Below, in pieces: positions 26,921 through 36,727 of a stretch of 64,000 nt of DNA. Every line of letters begins with the position of its first letter. The first letter of the stretch is position 1. The notes below the pieces were generated by a model. The model made no database searches, was not told where the DNA came from, and saw only the letters and a program-made list of their open reading frames with translations. The DNA is from Flagellimonas sp. MMG031 (GTDB lineage: Bacteria; Bacteroidota; Bacteroidia; Flavobacteriales; Flavobacteriaceae), in assembly GCF_040112705.1 (NCBI RefSeq), contig NZ_CP157804.1, positions 250,501-314,500 of the forward strand. Direction: 5' to 3'. A program made the translations under genes and the position numbers.

Positions 26921-29747
26921 ATGAAAACATATCTATTATTTGCCTTTTCTTTATTCACCCTGGTGCTATCCGCCCAACAGAACGGAAGCGTTGTAGGGAA
27001 ACTTACGGACAAGGAGCTTAACAATGAACCTCTACCCTTTGCCAACGTGCTGATTAAAGGGACTACAAAGGGGACAACTTCCGACTTTGATGGTCTTTTC
27101 CAGATTGAAGATGTAGAACCGGGAACCTATACCTTAGTCTTTAGTTTCTTGGGCTATGAAACCTTGGAAGTGCCTAATGTTGTTGTTGAGGCGGGCAAGG
27201 TAACCGAAATCAATGCCGGTCTTGGTGCCAGTAGCGTAGGTCTTGATGAAGTGGTAGTGACCACAACGGCAAGAAAAGATTCAGAAATAGCCCTTTTGCT
27301 CCAACAAAAGAACGCTTTGGTGATGCAAGAGGCCATAAGTGCAGAAGCATTGACCTTAAAAGGTATTGATGATGCAGCAGCTGCCGTGGCCCAGATTTCA
27401 GGTATTTCAAAACAACAGGGGTCCAGTAACGTATATGTGAGAGGTCTTGGTGATCGTTACCAGAACACCACCATGAACGGTCTTTCACTCCCATCCAATG
27501 ATGTGGAAAAAAAGAACATCAACTTAGATCTTTTCGGTTCCAGTATCATTGAAAATGTGGCCGTTAGCAAAGCATACAGCCCTACATTTTACGGCGATTT
27601 CGCCGCAGGAAATGTTAATGTAGATTCAAAAGAGTACACTGGAGATGGTTACTTGGAAGTTTCTATGGGCAGTGGAATCAACACCAATGCCGCTGGCGAA
27701 GATTTTGTAAAGAGTGAAGGTACCAGCGATTTTGGTTTCTACAATAGATATGACAACAATCCATTTGCAGTAGTTCTCTCCCATGGCGTAGACCCAGAAG
27801 CTGCCTGGGACCCCATTAACATTAACGGGGCAATTGAGGGTGGTTATTCCTTCGACTTCAATGATGACAAGTCCAGATTGAGCTTTTTTGGCGCGGCAAG
27901 TTTTGCCAATGGTTATGAGATTTGGGAAGGACCTGCTAGGGACTTTACCAATGTGCTTAAGGTAGACTTTCCAGATGTTCGAGAGTTTGCATACAAATCG
28001 ACCACAACAGCTTTAGCAAATGTTACATATCGCATCAACACCGAAAACAAGGTGAAGTTCAGTTCATTATTTGTGAATAGCGCCGCCGACAGGGTTGGCT
28101 ATTATGGCGTGAACGGTCAGGGAAGAAACCGTGATGCCATATTGGACACGGACCAAGGCTTTTATGTAATGAACGTTCAGTTTAACCAAGATATGATTTT
28201 TGTAAATCAATTGACCGGTCAACATTTGTTCGATGATAAACTTTCATTGGATTGGGGCGTTGGTTTCAACAAAGTGTTTTCAGATGAGCCGGACAGAAAA
28301 CGTATCACCTTAGAAAACTATCAATTGGCATTGGACAACGACGATACCACCAATCCGGTATTCTACACCAACATTCCTTTTGATAACCAACGTTTTTTCC
28401 AAAGTATAGATGAAAACGAGCTAAACAGCTTTATGAACTTGGGCTATAAGGTTTCTGAAAAGGTTAAGTTCAATTTTGGCTACAATGGAAGGAGGAAAGA
28501 ACGTAGGTTCAGCAGCATCCGTTATGGCTATGATATTGTAAATAGGGACAATACGCCTGTAACCGATGTAAACAACCTCAACTCCATTTTTAATGTAGAA
28601 AACATTAATATTCCCTCAGGTGCAGGACTTTGGAATACCATTGTTCTTAATCCTATCACCAATGAAATTGGCAATACCAACCGACCTGGTTTACCAGAGA
28701 ACACTTATAAAGGTAATTTGGGAATCCATGCTTTCTATACCACGGCAGAGCTAGGCCTAACAGATAAACTAAGCCTTGTTCCCGGTATTCGTATCGAATC
28801 TTTCAGCCAAAAAGTGGAGTACGATGTAATCAATATCAGTCCCGTAGACCCAGGTTTTAGGGAAGTTTACGAAAACATCTTTTTACCTAGCTTGAACGTA
28901 AAATATGCCCTGAATGAAAATTCGAACCTAAGGGCTGGATTCAGCAAAACCGCTTCTTTTCCAGAATTTAAGGAGGTTGCCCCTTTTGTTTACGAATCGG
29001 TAACCCAAAGGGTGGGTGGTAACCCTGATCTTTTGGGCGGTTTGAACGGTGATGGCGCCACTTATTTCAGATATCTATAACTACGACCTTAAATATGAAT
29101 GGTTCTTGGAAAGAGGGGAAATCATCTCCTTGGCGGCTTTCGCAAAAACAATCAAGAACCCTGTGAACCGAGTCGTTGCAGCCGATGCAACAGGTACACA
29201 ACGCTATTTTAGGACAGGTGACCAAGCGGATATTTACGGGGTTGAATTGGAGGCCAGAAAAAATCTTGTGATGGACAGCGACGAAAACGCCATTGTTTCC
29301 ATGGGATTGAATGCGGCCTACACCCACACCGAACAGGACTTAAAAGATATCCCTGCCGGTACTGAAAACACCTTTGGAACCTCATTCGACCGATCCTCAG
29401 ATCAATTGGAAGGAGCGTCTCCATTCATTATTAATGCGGATTTGAACTACAGTCCCACATTTGGAACCTATAAACCGAAAGCCACAGTGGCCTTCTCCTA
29501 TTTTTCCGACCGCATTTTCTCATTAGGAGCCGGTAGCTTGGGCAACATAGTTGAAAAGGCAGTTCCCACACTGAACTTTGTATGGCAAAATTCCTTTGGA
29601 GAGCACTTTGAAGCAAATCTTTCCGCTAAAAACATTTTAGACCCGGACATATCCTTCGTAAGAGAAGGTACCGATTTGGGCGACATTGTAATAAGAGAGT
29701 ATAACCTTGGGGTTAACATTGGGCTAACCCTTAAATATAAATTTTAA
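26921..29747 (+). pseudogene. TonB-dependent receptor with carboxypeptidase-like N-terminal domain, one frameshift
   Basis: The 5' frame (719 codons, to 29080) carries a signal peptide ending LVLSAQQ, a carboxypeptidase-regulatory-like beta domain (GKLTDKELNNEPLPFANV, about 25-105), a plug domain with YVRGLGDRYQNTTMNGLSLP near 185-203, and most of the barrel. It stops after GDGATYFRYL. The next frame, from about 29067, continues the barrel with SDIYNYDLKYEWFLERGE and ends with NLGVNIGLTLKYKF, a normal C-terminal strand. Removing one T from the TTT at 29065-29067 restores a 941-aa receptor of usual size. Predicted role: TonB-driven import of a large or scarce substrate, perhaps phosphorus-related. 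Preceded by a Pho-box-like array. Confidence 0.88.
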
Positions 29748-29768
29748 TTCTATCTAAATTTCTGACAA

Positions 29769-30962
29769 ATGAAAAACAAGTTTTTATTTTTAGGTATAGC
29801 CGCTGCTTTGTTCATTGCCTGTGAAGCAGACGATACCTCAGATATTGTTATCACCGATAACAGTGTAACGAACAATACCACCAACAACACAAGCGGTGGT
29901 GGTGGAGAAGAAGTAACTGCCGTAAGCCTAAATGGGTTGTACACCCAAGATCTTACATTAGATCCAGACATCGCTTACACCGTAACCGGGCCAGTACTTA
30001 TGGCAAACGGAACTACCCTTACTATTCCTGCTGGCATGACCATAGAGGTGGAGCCTATTGGAGTAAACGCCTATATTGCCATTCAGCAAGGGGCGCAAAT
30101 CAATGCAAACGGAACTGCTGCAAATCCAATAGTATTCACTTCAAACAGCTCCGACCCAGGACCTGGTGATTGGGGTGGATTGGTTATCTTGGGAAGAGCG
30201 CCTATAAACTCGACTCCTGATGGTTCTACTGACATTGCTACTTCCGAAGTAGGTGCCTTGGCTTATGGCGGAAATACTCCAGCAGATAATTCTGGAGTTA
30301 TCCGATATGTGCGTATAGAGTATGCCGGTGGTGCCATTGATGGCAATGCCGAGTTGAACGGACTTTCCCTTTACGCTGTAGGAAACGGAACCTTAATCGA
30401 CTATGTGCAAGTGTACGAAGGCTCTGATGACGGATTCGAATTCTTTGGTGGAACAGTTGAAGCTAGCCACTTGGTTGTAGTTAATGCTGAGGATGACTCT
30501 ATCGACTGGACCGAAGGATTTACCGGGGTACTTACAGATGTATATGTACAACACGGAGGTACCATCAACGACAAAGCTTTTGAATGTGACGGTTTCAATA
30601 CTGACTTCAGCAATGAAGCAGGCTATTTCTCCAACCCAACCGTAACCAATGTAACTGTGGTAGGTGGACCCAATAACGCTGGCGAAGCTGTAAGATTGCG
30701 TGCCGGAACACAAGGCACCTTCACAAATGTATTGGTTATCGATTTCGAGGAAGCGTTTGACTTGGATGACGCTGATACGGGTCAAGGTGTATTGGATGAT
30801 CTTTTGAACATTGTAGACGTTACTTTCACCAACGTTACCGTAACCTTGAAAAACGATACTGGAGCTATTTTTGACGAAACCGACGTTATCTCTGGTGTTG
30901 GGAATGGTACTGGTACCGATGTTGCTACTTGGGGTGCTGGTTGGACCGTAGGTATCAACTAA
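29769..30962 (+). CDS. Surface lipoprotein with right-handed beta-helix-like body
   Basis: 397 aa. Lipobox FIAC with Cys18, followed by EADDTSD, an acidic stretch like the lipoprotein export signal that sends Bacteroidota lipoproteins to the cell surface. A Thr/Asn/Gly-rich linker (about 30-48) precedes a body of short repeated strands (ITVTGPVLMANGTTLTIPAG-type, then YAGGAIDGNAELNGLSLYAVGNG) that reads like a parallel beta-helix. It lies 21 bases after the TonB-receptor gene and ends at a strong terminator, so the two form one operon. It likely acts as the receptor's surface partner; such proteins are often misnamed multidrug transporters. Confidence 0.82.
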   Translation: MKNKFLFLGIAAALFIACEADDTSDIVITDNSVTNNTTNNTSGGGGEEVTAVSLNGLYTQDLTLDPDIAYTVTGPVLMANGTTLTIPAGMTIEVEPIGVNAYIAIQQGAQINANGTAANPIVFTSNSSDPGPGDWGGLVILGRAPINSTPDGSTDIATSEVGALAYGGNTPADNSGVIRYVRIEYAGGAIDGNAELNGLSLYAVGNGTLIDYVQVYEGSDDGFEFFGGTVEASHLVVVNAEDDSIDWTEGFTGVLTDVYVQHGGTINDKAFECDGFNTDFSNEAGYFSNPTVTNVTVVGGPNNAGEAVRLRAGTQGTFTNVLVIDFEEAFDLDDADTGQGVLDDLLNIVDVTFTNVTVTLKNDTGAIFDETDVISGVGNGTGTDVATWGAGWTVGIN

Positions 30963-30988
30963 TCATCCTTTCAAAATAAGATATTGTA

Positions 30989-31018
30989 AGCCCCCGGCAT
31001 TCCGGGGGCTTCTTTTTT
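30989..31018 (+). terminator. Rho-independent terminator
   Basis: Perfect GC-rich stem AGCCCCCGG / CCGGGGGCT with a CATT loop, followed by TCTTTTTT. It closes the TonB-receptor/lipoprotein operon. Confidence 0.9.
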
Positions 31019-31116
31019 GCATTTCATCGAAAAGTAAACCTCTATTTGTCAAAAGGTTCCGCTTTCGCATTCCAATTTTTATATATTTGTGGCATAGCCT
31101 TTGTAACCATTAACGT

Positions 31117-31428
31117 ATGAAGCACCTTTACCTCGTCATGTTATTATTTGTCTGCACCCTTGGGTTTTCTCAGGAAAACGCTAGGTCCAACGCAGATATT
31201 GACGGGTTTAAGCTCTACCCCAACCCGGTTACCCAAGGCAAAGTGTATATAGAAACCACCCTTAACGCCCCCAAAAAAATCTTGGTTTTTGATGTGTTGG
31301 GAACGCAAGTCCTCCAAACCACCATTTTAGGCAAGGAACTCAACCTTTCCGAATTGGACAAAGGGGTCTACATTCTTCGCGTGTTCGAGTACAACAAAGT
31401 GGCGACTAGAAAGCTCATTGTGAAATAG
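31117..31428 (+). CDS. Mini-protein: signal peptide plus T9SS type A sorting domain
   Basis: 103 aa. Signal peptide ending TLGFSQ (about residue 19), a 10-residue spacer, then directly the type A C-terminal sorting domain at about 30-103: FKLYPNPV, ILVFDVLGTQVLQT, LNLSELDKGVYILRV and the terminal TRKLIVK. Normally this domain ends a large secreted cargo; here no cargo domain is present. It should be exported by Sec and recognised by the type IX system, which removes or anchors the domain. A TAnnTTTG box (TATATTTG, 31082-31089) lies 27 bases before the start. The next gene is a paralogue. Confidence 0.88.
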   Translation: MKHLYLVMLLFVCTLGFSQENARSNADIDGFKLYPNPVTQGKVYIETTLNAPKKILVFDVLGTQVLQTTILGKELNLSELDKGVYILRVFEYNKVATRKLIVK

Positions 31429-31574
31429 TTCCATACTTTTTCCTTACACACCACTTAGCCAAACCACAACAATCAACGCTTTACCACCCATTTTAGTGTT
31501 TTCACAACATAAAATGGTTCAAATTACCGTGTTGATTTACTTTTATATTGCACATAGACCCCAAATCAGCGCAT

Positions 31575-31901
31575 ATGAAGAAAATCTACTTTGTATTACT
31601 ACTTATGGCTTTACCATTGTTTTCTTTCGGTCAAGATTTAGTTACCGTGAACAACGAACCGGTACAAGAGCTACAGGGTTTTAAAATGTACCCTAATCCC
31701 GCTTATGGGAACGAAGTTTACATTACCACCGAAACCAACGGTGTAAAGGATATTAAGATCTATGATGTATTTGGAGAAGTGGTGCTCACCAGCCGAATCA
31801 CGACCAACACTCTCGACATTTCACGATTGGTTCCAGGTGTTTATGTACTCCAAGTAACAGAACGCAAAAAAACCATGACCAGAAAACTGGTCGTCAAATA
31901 A
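31575..31901 (+). CDS. Mini-protein: signal peptide plus T9SS type A sorting domain (paralogue)
   Basis: 108 aa from ATG 31575. Signal peptide MKKIYFVLLLMALPLFSFGQ, spacer of about 14 residues, then the sorting domain FKMYPNPA, IKIYDVFGEVVLTS, LDISRLVPGVYVLQV and TRKLVVK. Same layout as the preceding gene with clear sequence similarity in the sorting domain and little in the leader and spacer. The 146-base gap between the two has no terminator that I can see, but it may have its own promoter. Function unknown; candidates are competitors for, or modulators of, the sorting machinery. Confidence 0.88.
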   Translation: MKKIYFVLLLMALPLFSFGQDLVTVNNEPVQELQGFKMYPNPAYGNEVYITTETNGVKDIKIYDVFGEVVLTSRITTNTLDISRLVPGVYVLQVTERKKTMTRKLVVK

Positions 31902-31929
31902 ACCATACTTCATCATTTTTAAAAGGCTT

Positions 31930-32046
31930 TCTAAAAAGCGGTAAAATTTGAGCTTTGTCAGGTTGAGCGCAGTCGAAACCCATTGATTATCAATGCGTCT
32001 TAAGTTCTCGACTGCGCTCGAACTGACAGGTAAACTGCTTTTTAGA
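31930..32046. repeat. 117-bp nested palindromic intergenic element
   Basis: Outer arms TCTAAAAAGC (31930-31939) and GCTTTTTAGA (32037-32046) are perfect complements. Inside them, the stretches around TGAGCGCAGTCGA (left) and TCGACTGCGCTCGA (right) also pair, and the centre holds the perfect palindrome CATTGATTATCAATG (31981-31995). The inner arm sequence recurs inside leuS. No transposase or target-site duplication is visible. Confidence 0.85.
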
Positions 32047-32067
32047 CAGCCGCTTTTTATTTTTGGG

Positions 32068-32075
32068 TACTTTTG
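32068..32075 (+). promoter_or_regulatory. Sigma-A -7 box for the LuxE-like gene
   Basis: TACTTTTG, exact TAnnTTTG match, only seven bases before the ATG at 32083. It favours this ATG over the in-frame start at 31993, which lies inside the palindromic element, and implies a leaderless or nearly leaderless transcript. Confidence 0.5.
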
Positions 32076-32082
32076 CCCAAGG

Positions 32083-33069
32083 ATGAAACAGTTTGAGACC
32101 CATCGTATTTTCAATATTGAAAAGGCAAGTGAATTCAATGATTTGGCCTTGGATGTTTTTCGTTTCCAGTTTGAAAACAATGTAGTCTATCAGGACTTTT
32201 GTCAACACCTAAAAAAAGGACCTGAAACCGTTTCGCATTATCTCGACATCCCTTTTTTACCCATATCCTTCTTTAAGACCCATCGCGTGCTTTCCACCCA
32301 AAAAGAAGTCGAAACCATTTTCACGAGCAGCGGCACCACACAAAGCACGACCAGCAAACATTTAGTACCGGACATCAAACTATATGAAAACAGTTTTTTA
32401 AGGGCCTTTGAATATTTTTATGAAGCTCCCGAAGAAATCTGCATTTTGGCATTGTTGCCCTCTTATTTGGAAAGGGAAGGTTCCTCGCTCATTTATATGG
32501 TCGACTATTTAATCAAAAAATCAAATCATCCTGATAGCGGATTTTACCTTCACAACCTCGATGAACTTCACCGAAAATTGCTTGCCCTAGAGCAAAAAAA
32601 CACCAAAACCCTTCTGATAAGCGTGTCGTTTGCTTTGCTGGACCTGGCCGAGCAATTCCCTATGAAACTCAAAAACACGACGGTGATGGAGACGGGAGGG
32701 ATGAAAGGACGTCGTAAGGAACTCATTCGCGAAGAACTCCATCATATCCTAACCCAAGGGTTGGGTGTTGATAGGATTCATTCCGAGTATGGGATGACCG
32801 AGCTCTTATCACAAGCGTATTCCAAGGGCAATGGGATTTTCCAAACACCCCCTTGGATGAAAATCATCACTCGCGATACCGAGGACCCGCTCAGCATACA
32901 AGCCTACGGAAAAACCGGGGGTATCAACGTCATCGATTTAGCCAATGTTTACTCGTGTTCCTTTATCGCCACACAAGATTTAGGGAAGACCCATGCCAAT
33001 GGCAGTTTTGAGGTGTTGGGGCGGTTTGATGATTCCGATATCCGCGGCTGTAATTTGATGGTGCTTTAA
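32083..33069 (+). CDS. LuxE-like acyl-protein synthetase family protein
   Basis: 328 aa from ATG 32083. Similar to the LuxE/acyl-protein synthetase family of adenylate-forming enzymes: the phosphate loop FTSSGTTQSTTSKH at about residues 83-96, a central METGGMKGRRKEL, and the IHSEYGMTELLSQAY motif that binds the adenylate near 245. LuxE activates fatty acids as acyl-AMP for transfer to a Cys. No luciferase or reductase genes are near, so bioluminescence is not implied; a carboxylate-activating step in another pathway is more likely. Upstream of it lies the 117-bp palindromic element; downstream a cupin gene. Confidence 0.85.
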   Translation: MKQFETHRIFNIEKASEFNDLALDVFRFQFENNVVYQDFCQHLKKGPETVSHYLDIPFLPISFFKTHRVLSTQKEVETIFTSSGTTQSTTSKHLVPDIKLYENSFLRAFEYFYEAPEEICILALLPSYLEREGSSLIYMVDYLIKKSNHPDSGFYLHNLDELHRKLLALEQKNTKTLLISVSFALLDLAEQFPMKLKNTTVMETGGMKGRRKELIREELHHILTQGLGVDRIHSEYGMTELLSQAYSKGNGIFQTPPWMKIITRDTEDPLSIQAYGKTGGINVIDLANVYSCSFIATQDLGKTHANGSFEVLGRFDDSDIRGCNLMVL

Positions 33070-33183
33070 GTTCTAAAGGTCACTTTTCTGCAAATTACAC
33101 ATAATACGATACCTTTTACAAGGTATAATATGCACTTATTCAATATTTTACATACTTTAAAAAAGTAACCAAACAAACTAAAC

Positions 33184-33729
33184 ATGAATCGAAATGCATT
33201 CTTAAAAAGAACCGCTCTATCTGCAGCGGCGCTTGCTTCAATGCCCTCATTCGCTCATTTCTCTTCCAAAAATGAAAAAGAGAGCAAGAACCTGAAACCA
33301 AAAATCGTAAGAAAAGGAGAAGGAAAACAAGTAAACGTTATCGGAGACCAACAAACCTTTAAATTGACAAGTGAAGACACCAATGGCCTTTTCACCTTGA
33401 TTGAGGAAGTAAATCCGCCGGGAACCATGATTCCTCCGCATGTACACACCAATGAGGATGAAATCTTCAAGGTTTTGGAAGGAGAGCTTGAAGTTACTGT
33501 GGGCGATGAAACTACTGTTTTAAAAGCAGGTGATTTGGCTTTTGCGCCCAAAAATGTACCGCACACCTGGAAAGTGGTGGGCAATCAAGATTGTAAAACC
33601 ATTTTAAGTGTTTTTCCAGCAGGATTGGAGCTCATGTTCGCCGAATTGGGCAATCTACCACCAGGACCACCAGATTTTGCCAAAGTCAGTGAGATTTGCG
33701 GCAGGTATGGAATTACATTTCTAACATAA
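33184..33729 (+). CDS. Exported cupin-domain protein
   Basis: 181 aa. N-terminal signal NRNAFLKRTALSAAALASMPSFA, Tat-like in shape but without Arg-Arg, so Sec export is possible. A single cupin barrel at about 55-155 with metal ligands in PPHVHTNEDEIFKVLEGELEV (His, His, Glu; described as PPHVH then NEDEIF) and the second-motif His in PKNVPHTWKV. The terminal 25 residues (NLPPGPPDFAKVSEICGRYG) are typical of small quercetinase-like cupins. Substrate unknown. Monocistronic; followed by a palindromic element. Confidence 0.85.
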   Translation: MNRNAFLKRTALSAAALASMPSFAHFSSKNEKESKNLKPKIVRKGEGKQVNVIGDQQTFKLTSEDTNGLFTLIEEVNPPGTMIPPHVHTNEDEIFKVLEGELEVTVGDETTVLKAGDLAFAPKNVPHTWKVVGNQDCKTILSVFPAGLELMFAELGNLPPGPPDFAKVSEICGRYGITFLT

Positions 33730-33733
33730 AAAT

Positions 33734-33898
33734 AAGAGGGTGTCTGAAAATATTGTAATACGTCATTTTGAACCTGCCTGTCGGCAGACAGGTTTATTTC
33801 AGAATCTCATCATACATCATATTGTTAAGCAATGCACTATGAGAACCTGAAACAAGTTCAGGTTGACGAAAACAAAACCGACTTTTAGACACCCTCTT
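33734..33898. repeat. 165-bp nested palindromic intergenic element
   Basis: Outer arms AAGAGGGTGTCT (33734-33745) and AGACACCCTCTT (33887-33898) are perfect complements. Inside are a short hairpin CCTGCCTGTCGGCAGACAGG and a 30-bp unit at 33839-33868 that matches, in reverse complement, 28 of 30 bases of the element at 49316-49345. It lies between the cupin stop and the convergent tyrS stop and could also act as a two-way terminator. Confidence 0.85.
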
Positions 33899-33905
33899 TG
33901 TGTTT

Positions 33906-35201
33906 TTACTCCACTACCAACACAAAGTAGTTCTTTTTCCCCCGTTGCAAGAGCACAAATTTATCATTGATCAAATCGGCCGAAGTAATCAAATAATCTT
34001 CCTTTACTTTTTCTTTGTTGACCGATATGGAATTTTGTTTCAATTCTCGCCTAGCCTCGCCATTGGAGCCCAAAAATCCGGTCTTTGCTGCTAAGGCCCC
34101 GATCATATCCAAGCCTGGTTGAAGCTCTTCTTTGGAAATAGTGGCTTGAGGAACACCATCAAAAACATCTAAAAAAGTCTTCTCGTTCAATTTTTTCAAA
34201 TCCTCGGAAGTGGATTTACCGAACAAAATGTCGCTGGCCTTAATGGCATTTTCCAAATCTTCCTCCGAATGTACCATAATGGTCACCTCTTCCGCCAATT
34301 TCTTTTGAAGTGCCCTTTCATGCGGTGCCTCTTTATGCTGTTCCACAAGGCCTTCTATCTCATCTTTGGTCAAAAACGTGAAGATTTTGATGTATTTTTC
34401 GGCATCCTCATCCGAAGTGTTCAACCAATACTGATAAAATTTATAGGGCGAGGTACGCTCCGCATCCAGCCAGATATTCCCTCCTTCGGTTTTTCCGAAC
34501 TTGGTCCCATCGGCCTTTGTAATCAACGGGCAGGTTAGGGCAAAACCTTTTCCGCCACCTATTCGTCTGATCAATTCCGTTCCAGTGGTGATGTTGCCCC
34601 ATTGGTCACTACCGCCCATCTGAAGGGTACAATCGTGGTTCTGGTAGAGATACAAAAAATCGTAGCCCTGTACCAACTGATAGGTAAACTCTGTGAAGGA
34701 CATCCCTTCCTTTGCATCGGAGGACAACCGCTTTTTCACGGAATCCTTGGCCATCATATAATTGACCGTAATATGTTTTCCCACATCGCGGATAAAGGCC
34801 AAGAACGAAAAGTTTTTCATCCAATCGTAATTGTTCACCAGAACCGCGGCGTTGGGCTCTCCGCTTTCAAAATCCAAAAAACGGCTCAATTGACCTTTAA
34901 GGGCCTCTTCATTATGGCGAAGCGTTTTTTCGTCCAAAAGATTTCGCTCCGCGGATTTTCCAGAAGGATCACCGATCATCCCAGTCGCTCCGCCCACAAG
35001 TGCATAAGGCTTATGGCCCGCCAATTGAAAATGCTTGAGCATCATTACACCCACCAAATGTCCAATGTGCAAAGAATCGGCAGTTGGGTCGATACCCACG
35101 TATGCGGCCCTCATTTCTTCCATTAGGTGTTCCTCGGCTCCTGGCATCACATCGTGCACCATTCCCCTCCATTGCAGTTCTTGAACAAAATTCTTCGTCA
35201 T
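33906..35201 (-). CDS. tyrS: Tyrosyl-tRNA synthetase
   Basis: 431 aa from ATG 35201. Class I synthetase: [18 protein letters not shown] contains the tyrosine pocket and the HIGH motif, [17 protein letters not shown] the nucleotide loop, GGSDQWGN the tyrosine-binding segment, and [15 protein letters not shown] the KMSKS equivalent (KFGKT). A C-terminal S4 RNA-binding domain occupies about 360-425. Length is normal for the bacterial TyrRS. Monocistronic on this strand; it diverges from an epimerase gene with 85 bases between the starts. Confidence 0.96.
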   Translation of the reverse strand: MTKNFVQELQWRGMVHDVMPGAEEHLMEEMRAAYVGIDPTADSLHIGHLVGVMMLKHFQLAGHKPYALVGGATGMIGDPSGKSAERNLLDEKTLRHNEEALKGQLSRFLDFESGEPNAAVLVNNYDWMKNFSFLAFIRDVGKHITVNYMMAKDSVKKRLSSDAKEGMSFTEFTYQLVQGYDFLYLYQNHDCTLQMGGSDQWGNITTGTELIRRIGGGKGFALTCPLITKADGTKFGKTEGGNIWLDAERTSPYKFYQYWLNTSDEDAEKYIKIFTFLTKDEIEGLVEQHKEAPHERALQKKLAEEVTIMVHSEEDLENAIKASDILFGKSTSEDLKKLNEKTFLDVFDGVPQATISKEELQPGLDMIGALAAKTGFLGSNGEARRELKQNSISVNKEKVKEDYLITSADLINDKFVLLQRGKKNYFVLVVE

Positions 35202-35286
35202 GATCGGTTTTTTGGAATAGCTGCAAATATAAAATGAAGTTGGCATTTTGCTCCATATTTCCGCAACAAATAGGTACTTTTACCTT

Positions 35287-36291
35287 ATGATTTTGGTTAC
35301 AGGAGGCACTGGACTTATCGGTTCCCACTTGCTTTTCCATCTGCTGAAAAATGGGAATAAAGTGAGAAGCAACTTCAGGACAAAGGAGTCCATCGACAAG
35401 GTTCGCAAGGTTTTTGGATATTATTCGGGCAATGCGTCCCAACTCGTTGATCAAATTGATTGGGTCCAGGGAGACATTACTGCTTTGGGCGGTTTGGACG
35501 CCCTATTTGAAGGTGTTGAGCAGGTATACCACTGTGCCGCCCTGATTTCTTTTGATCCGAAGGATTACAAACTTCTGAAACAGACCAATGTTCAAGGCAC
35601 GGCCCATATGGTTAACCTATCCCTAAAATATGGTGTAAAAAAACTGTGCTATGTGAGCTCCATTGCAGCTATTGGTCCCAGCCTAAAACAAGCTAAAGTC
35701 ACCGAGGATACGGAGTGGAACGATGCCAACGCTACGGTATACGGCATCACCAAATATGATGCTGAGCTGGAAGTGTGGCGGGGATCACAGGAAGGGCTCT
35801 CCGTGGTGATCGTAAATCCTGGAGTCGTAATCGGGCCCGGCTTTTGGAAATCGGGAAGCGGTAGCTTTTTTTCCTATGCCTCCAAAGGAAAAAAATATGT
35901 TATCCCTGGCGGAACTGGTTTTGTAACGGTAAACGACGTTATCAAGGCCATGACGCGTTTGATGGACTCCAACATACAAACGGAGCGTTTTATTTTGGTC
36001 GACCAACATATGAGCTATGCGAACCTCTTAAAGAAAATCGCGCCCCAATTGGGAGTGGAGCCCCCTCAAAAAGTAATTCCTAAGTTTTGGTTGGAACTCT
36101 TTTGGCGCTGGGATTGGGTCCGAAGCACCATTTTTGGCAAAAGAAGACGCTTGTCGAAAGCGGTGGCAAAGGGACTGTATCAAGAGGAATACTACAGCAA
36201 TGAAAAAATCAAATCCCAACTCAATTTTACCTTTGAAGATATGGACGAGTCCATCGCGTTCTGCTGTCAAATGTTTACAGGGAATCGGTAA
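35287..36291 (+). CDS. NAD-dependent epimerase/dehydratase (extended SDR)
   Basis: 334 aa from ATG 35287. Rossmann nucleotide loop LVTGGTGLIGSHL at residues 3-15, Ser in CYVSSIAAIG, and the catalytic YGITK (Tyr-x-x-x-Lys) near 158. Extended SDR; members act as dihydroflavonol-reductase-like or sugar epimerases and the substrate cannot be assigned. The gene sits between tyrS and the DUF4296-pyrC-glycosyltransferase operon. Its 3' end overlaps the convergent DUF4296 gene by 17 bases. Confidence 0.88.
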   Translation: MILVTGGTGLIGSHLLFHLLKNGNKVRSNFRTKESIDKVRKVFGYYSGNASQLVDQIDWVQGDITALGGLDALFEGVEQVYHCAALISFDPKDYKLLKQTNVQGTAHMVNLSLKYGVKKLCYVSSIAAIGPSLKQAKVTEDTEWNDANATVYGITKYDAELEVWRGSQEGLSVVIVNPGVVIGPGFWKSGSGSFFSYASKGKKYVIPGGTGFVTVNDVIKAMTRLMDSNIQTERFILVDQHMSYANLLKKIAPQLGVEPPQKVIPKFWLELFWRWDWVRSTIFGKRRRLSKAVAKGLYQEEYYSNEKIKSQLNFTFEDMDESIAFCCQMFTGNR

Positions 36292-36724
36292 CGACCTTTT
36301 TTTTGCCCACTCTTTTTTCCTTGACGGACTGCAAAGAATCACGCCGTTGTAGCCCGGCCTCTCGAATACTGTCATTCAAACGCTTGCTAATGGCCTCCAA
36401 TGTATCTTGTTTCCGTTTCAGCATCGCTTCAACATTTTGATAGATCTTTTGGTATTCAGAGGGCAAAGAAGCGTAGTACAGGTCACTCTCGGCAAATTGG
36501 GTACTATCGATACTGTACTTGTTATAGATAAATCCCATGACATCGATATGCGCATCATCAAACTTTCTTTTGGCCCCGGATTTGGCCGCATTCAATATGG
36601 ACAGATCATATAATATTTCGATCATTTGATCTTGGGGTATGAGGTTTTCCGGTTCCTCCACTACTTTTTCGGCACAGGAAAACAAAACCATCAAACTTAA
36701 ATAGACAAGTACCGCCTTCTTCAT
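36275..36724 (-). CDS. DUF4296 lipoprotein
   Basis: 149 aa; signal peptide with lipobox (LFSC, Cys17). Matches the DUF4296 pattern: PENLIPQDQMIEILYDLSILNAAK followed by the FIYNKYSIDSTQFAESDLYYAS segment (cited in parts: IPQDQMIEILYDL; YSIDSTQFAESDLYY). The C-terminal 50 residues are a charged coiled coil. Function unknown; in Flavobacteriia the family is usually linked, as here, to dihydroorotase three bases upstream, so it is part of the glycosyltransferase-pyrC-DUF4296 operon. Confidence 0.88.
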   Translation of the reverse strand: MKKAVLVYLSLMVLFSCAEKVVEEPENLIPQDQMIEILYDLSILNAAKSGAKRKFDDAHIDVMGFIYNKYSIDSTQFAESDLYYASLPSEYQKIYQNVEAMLKRKQDTLEAISKRLNDSIREAGLQRRDSLQSVKEKRVGKKKVVTDSL

Positions 36725-36727
36725 TAT

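Noticed and set aside
31930..32046. Insertion-sequence remnant
   Set aside because: No transposase fragment or target duplication; size and repetition fit a small palindromic element.
32083..33069. Part of a lux bioluminescence operon
   Set aside because: No luciferase or acyl reductase genes nearby; only the LuxE-like fold is supported.
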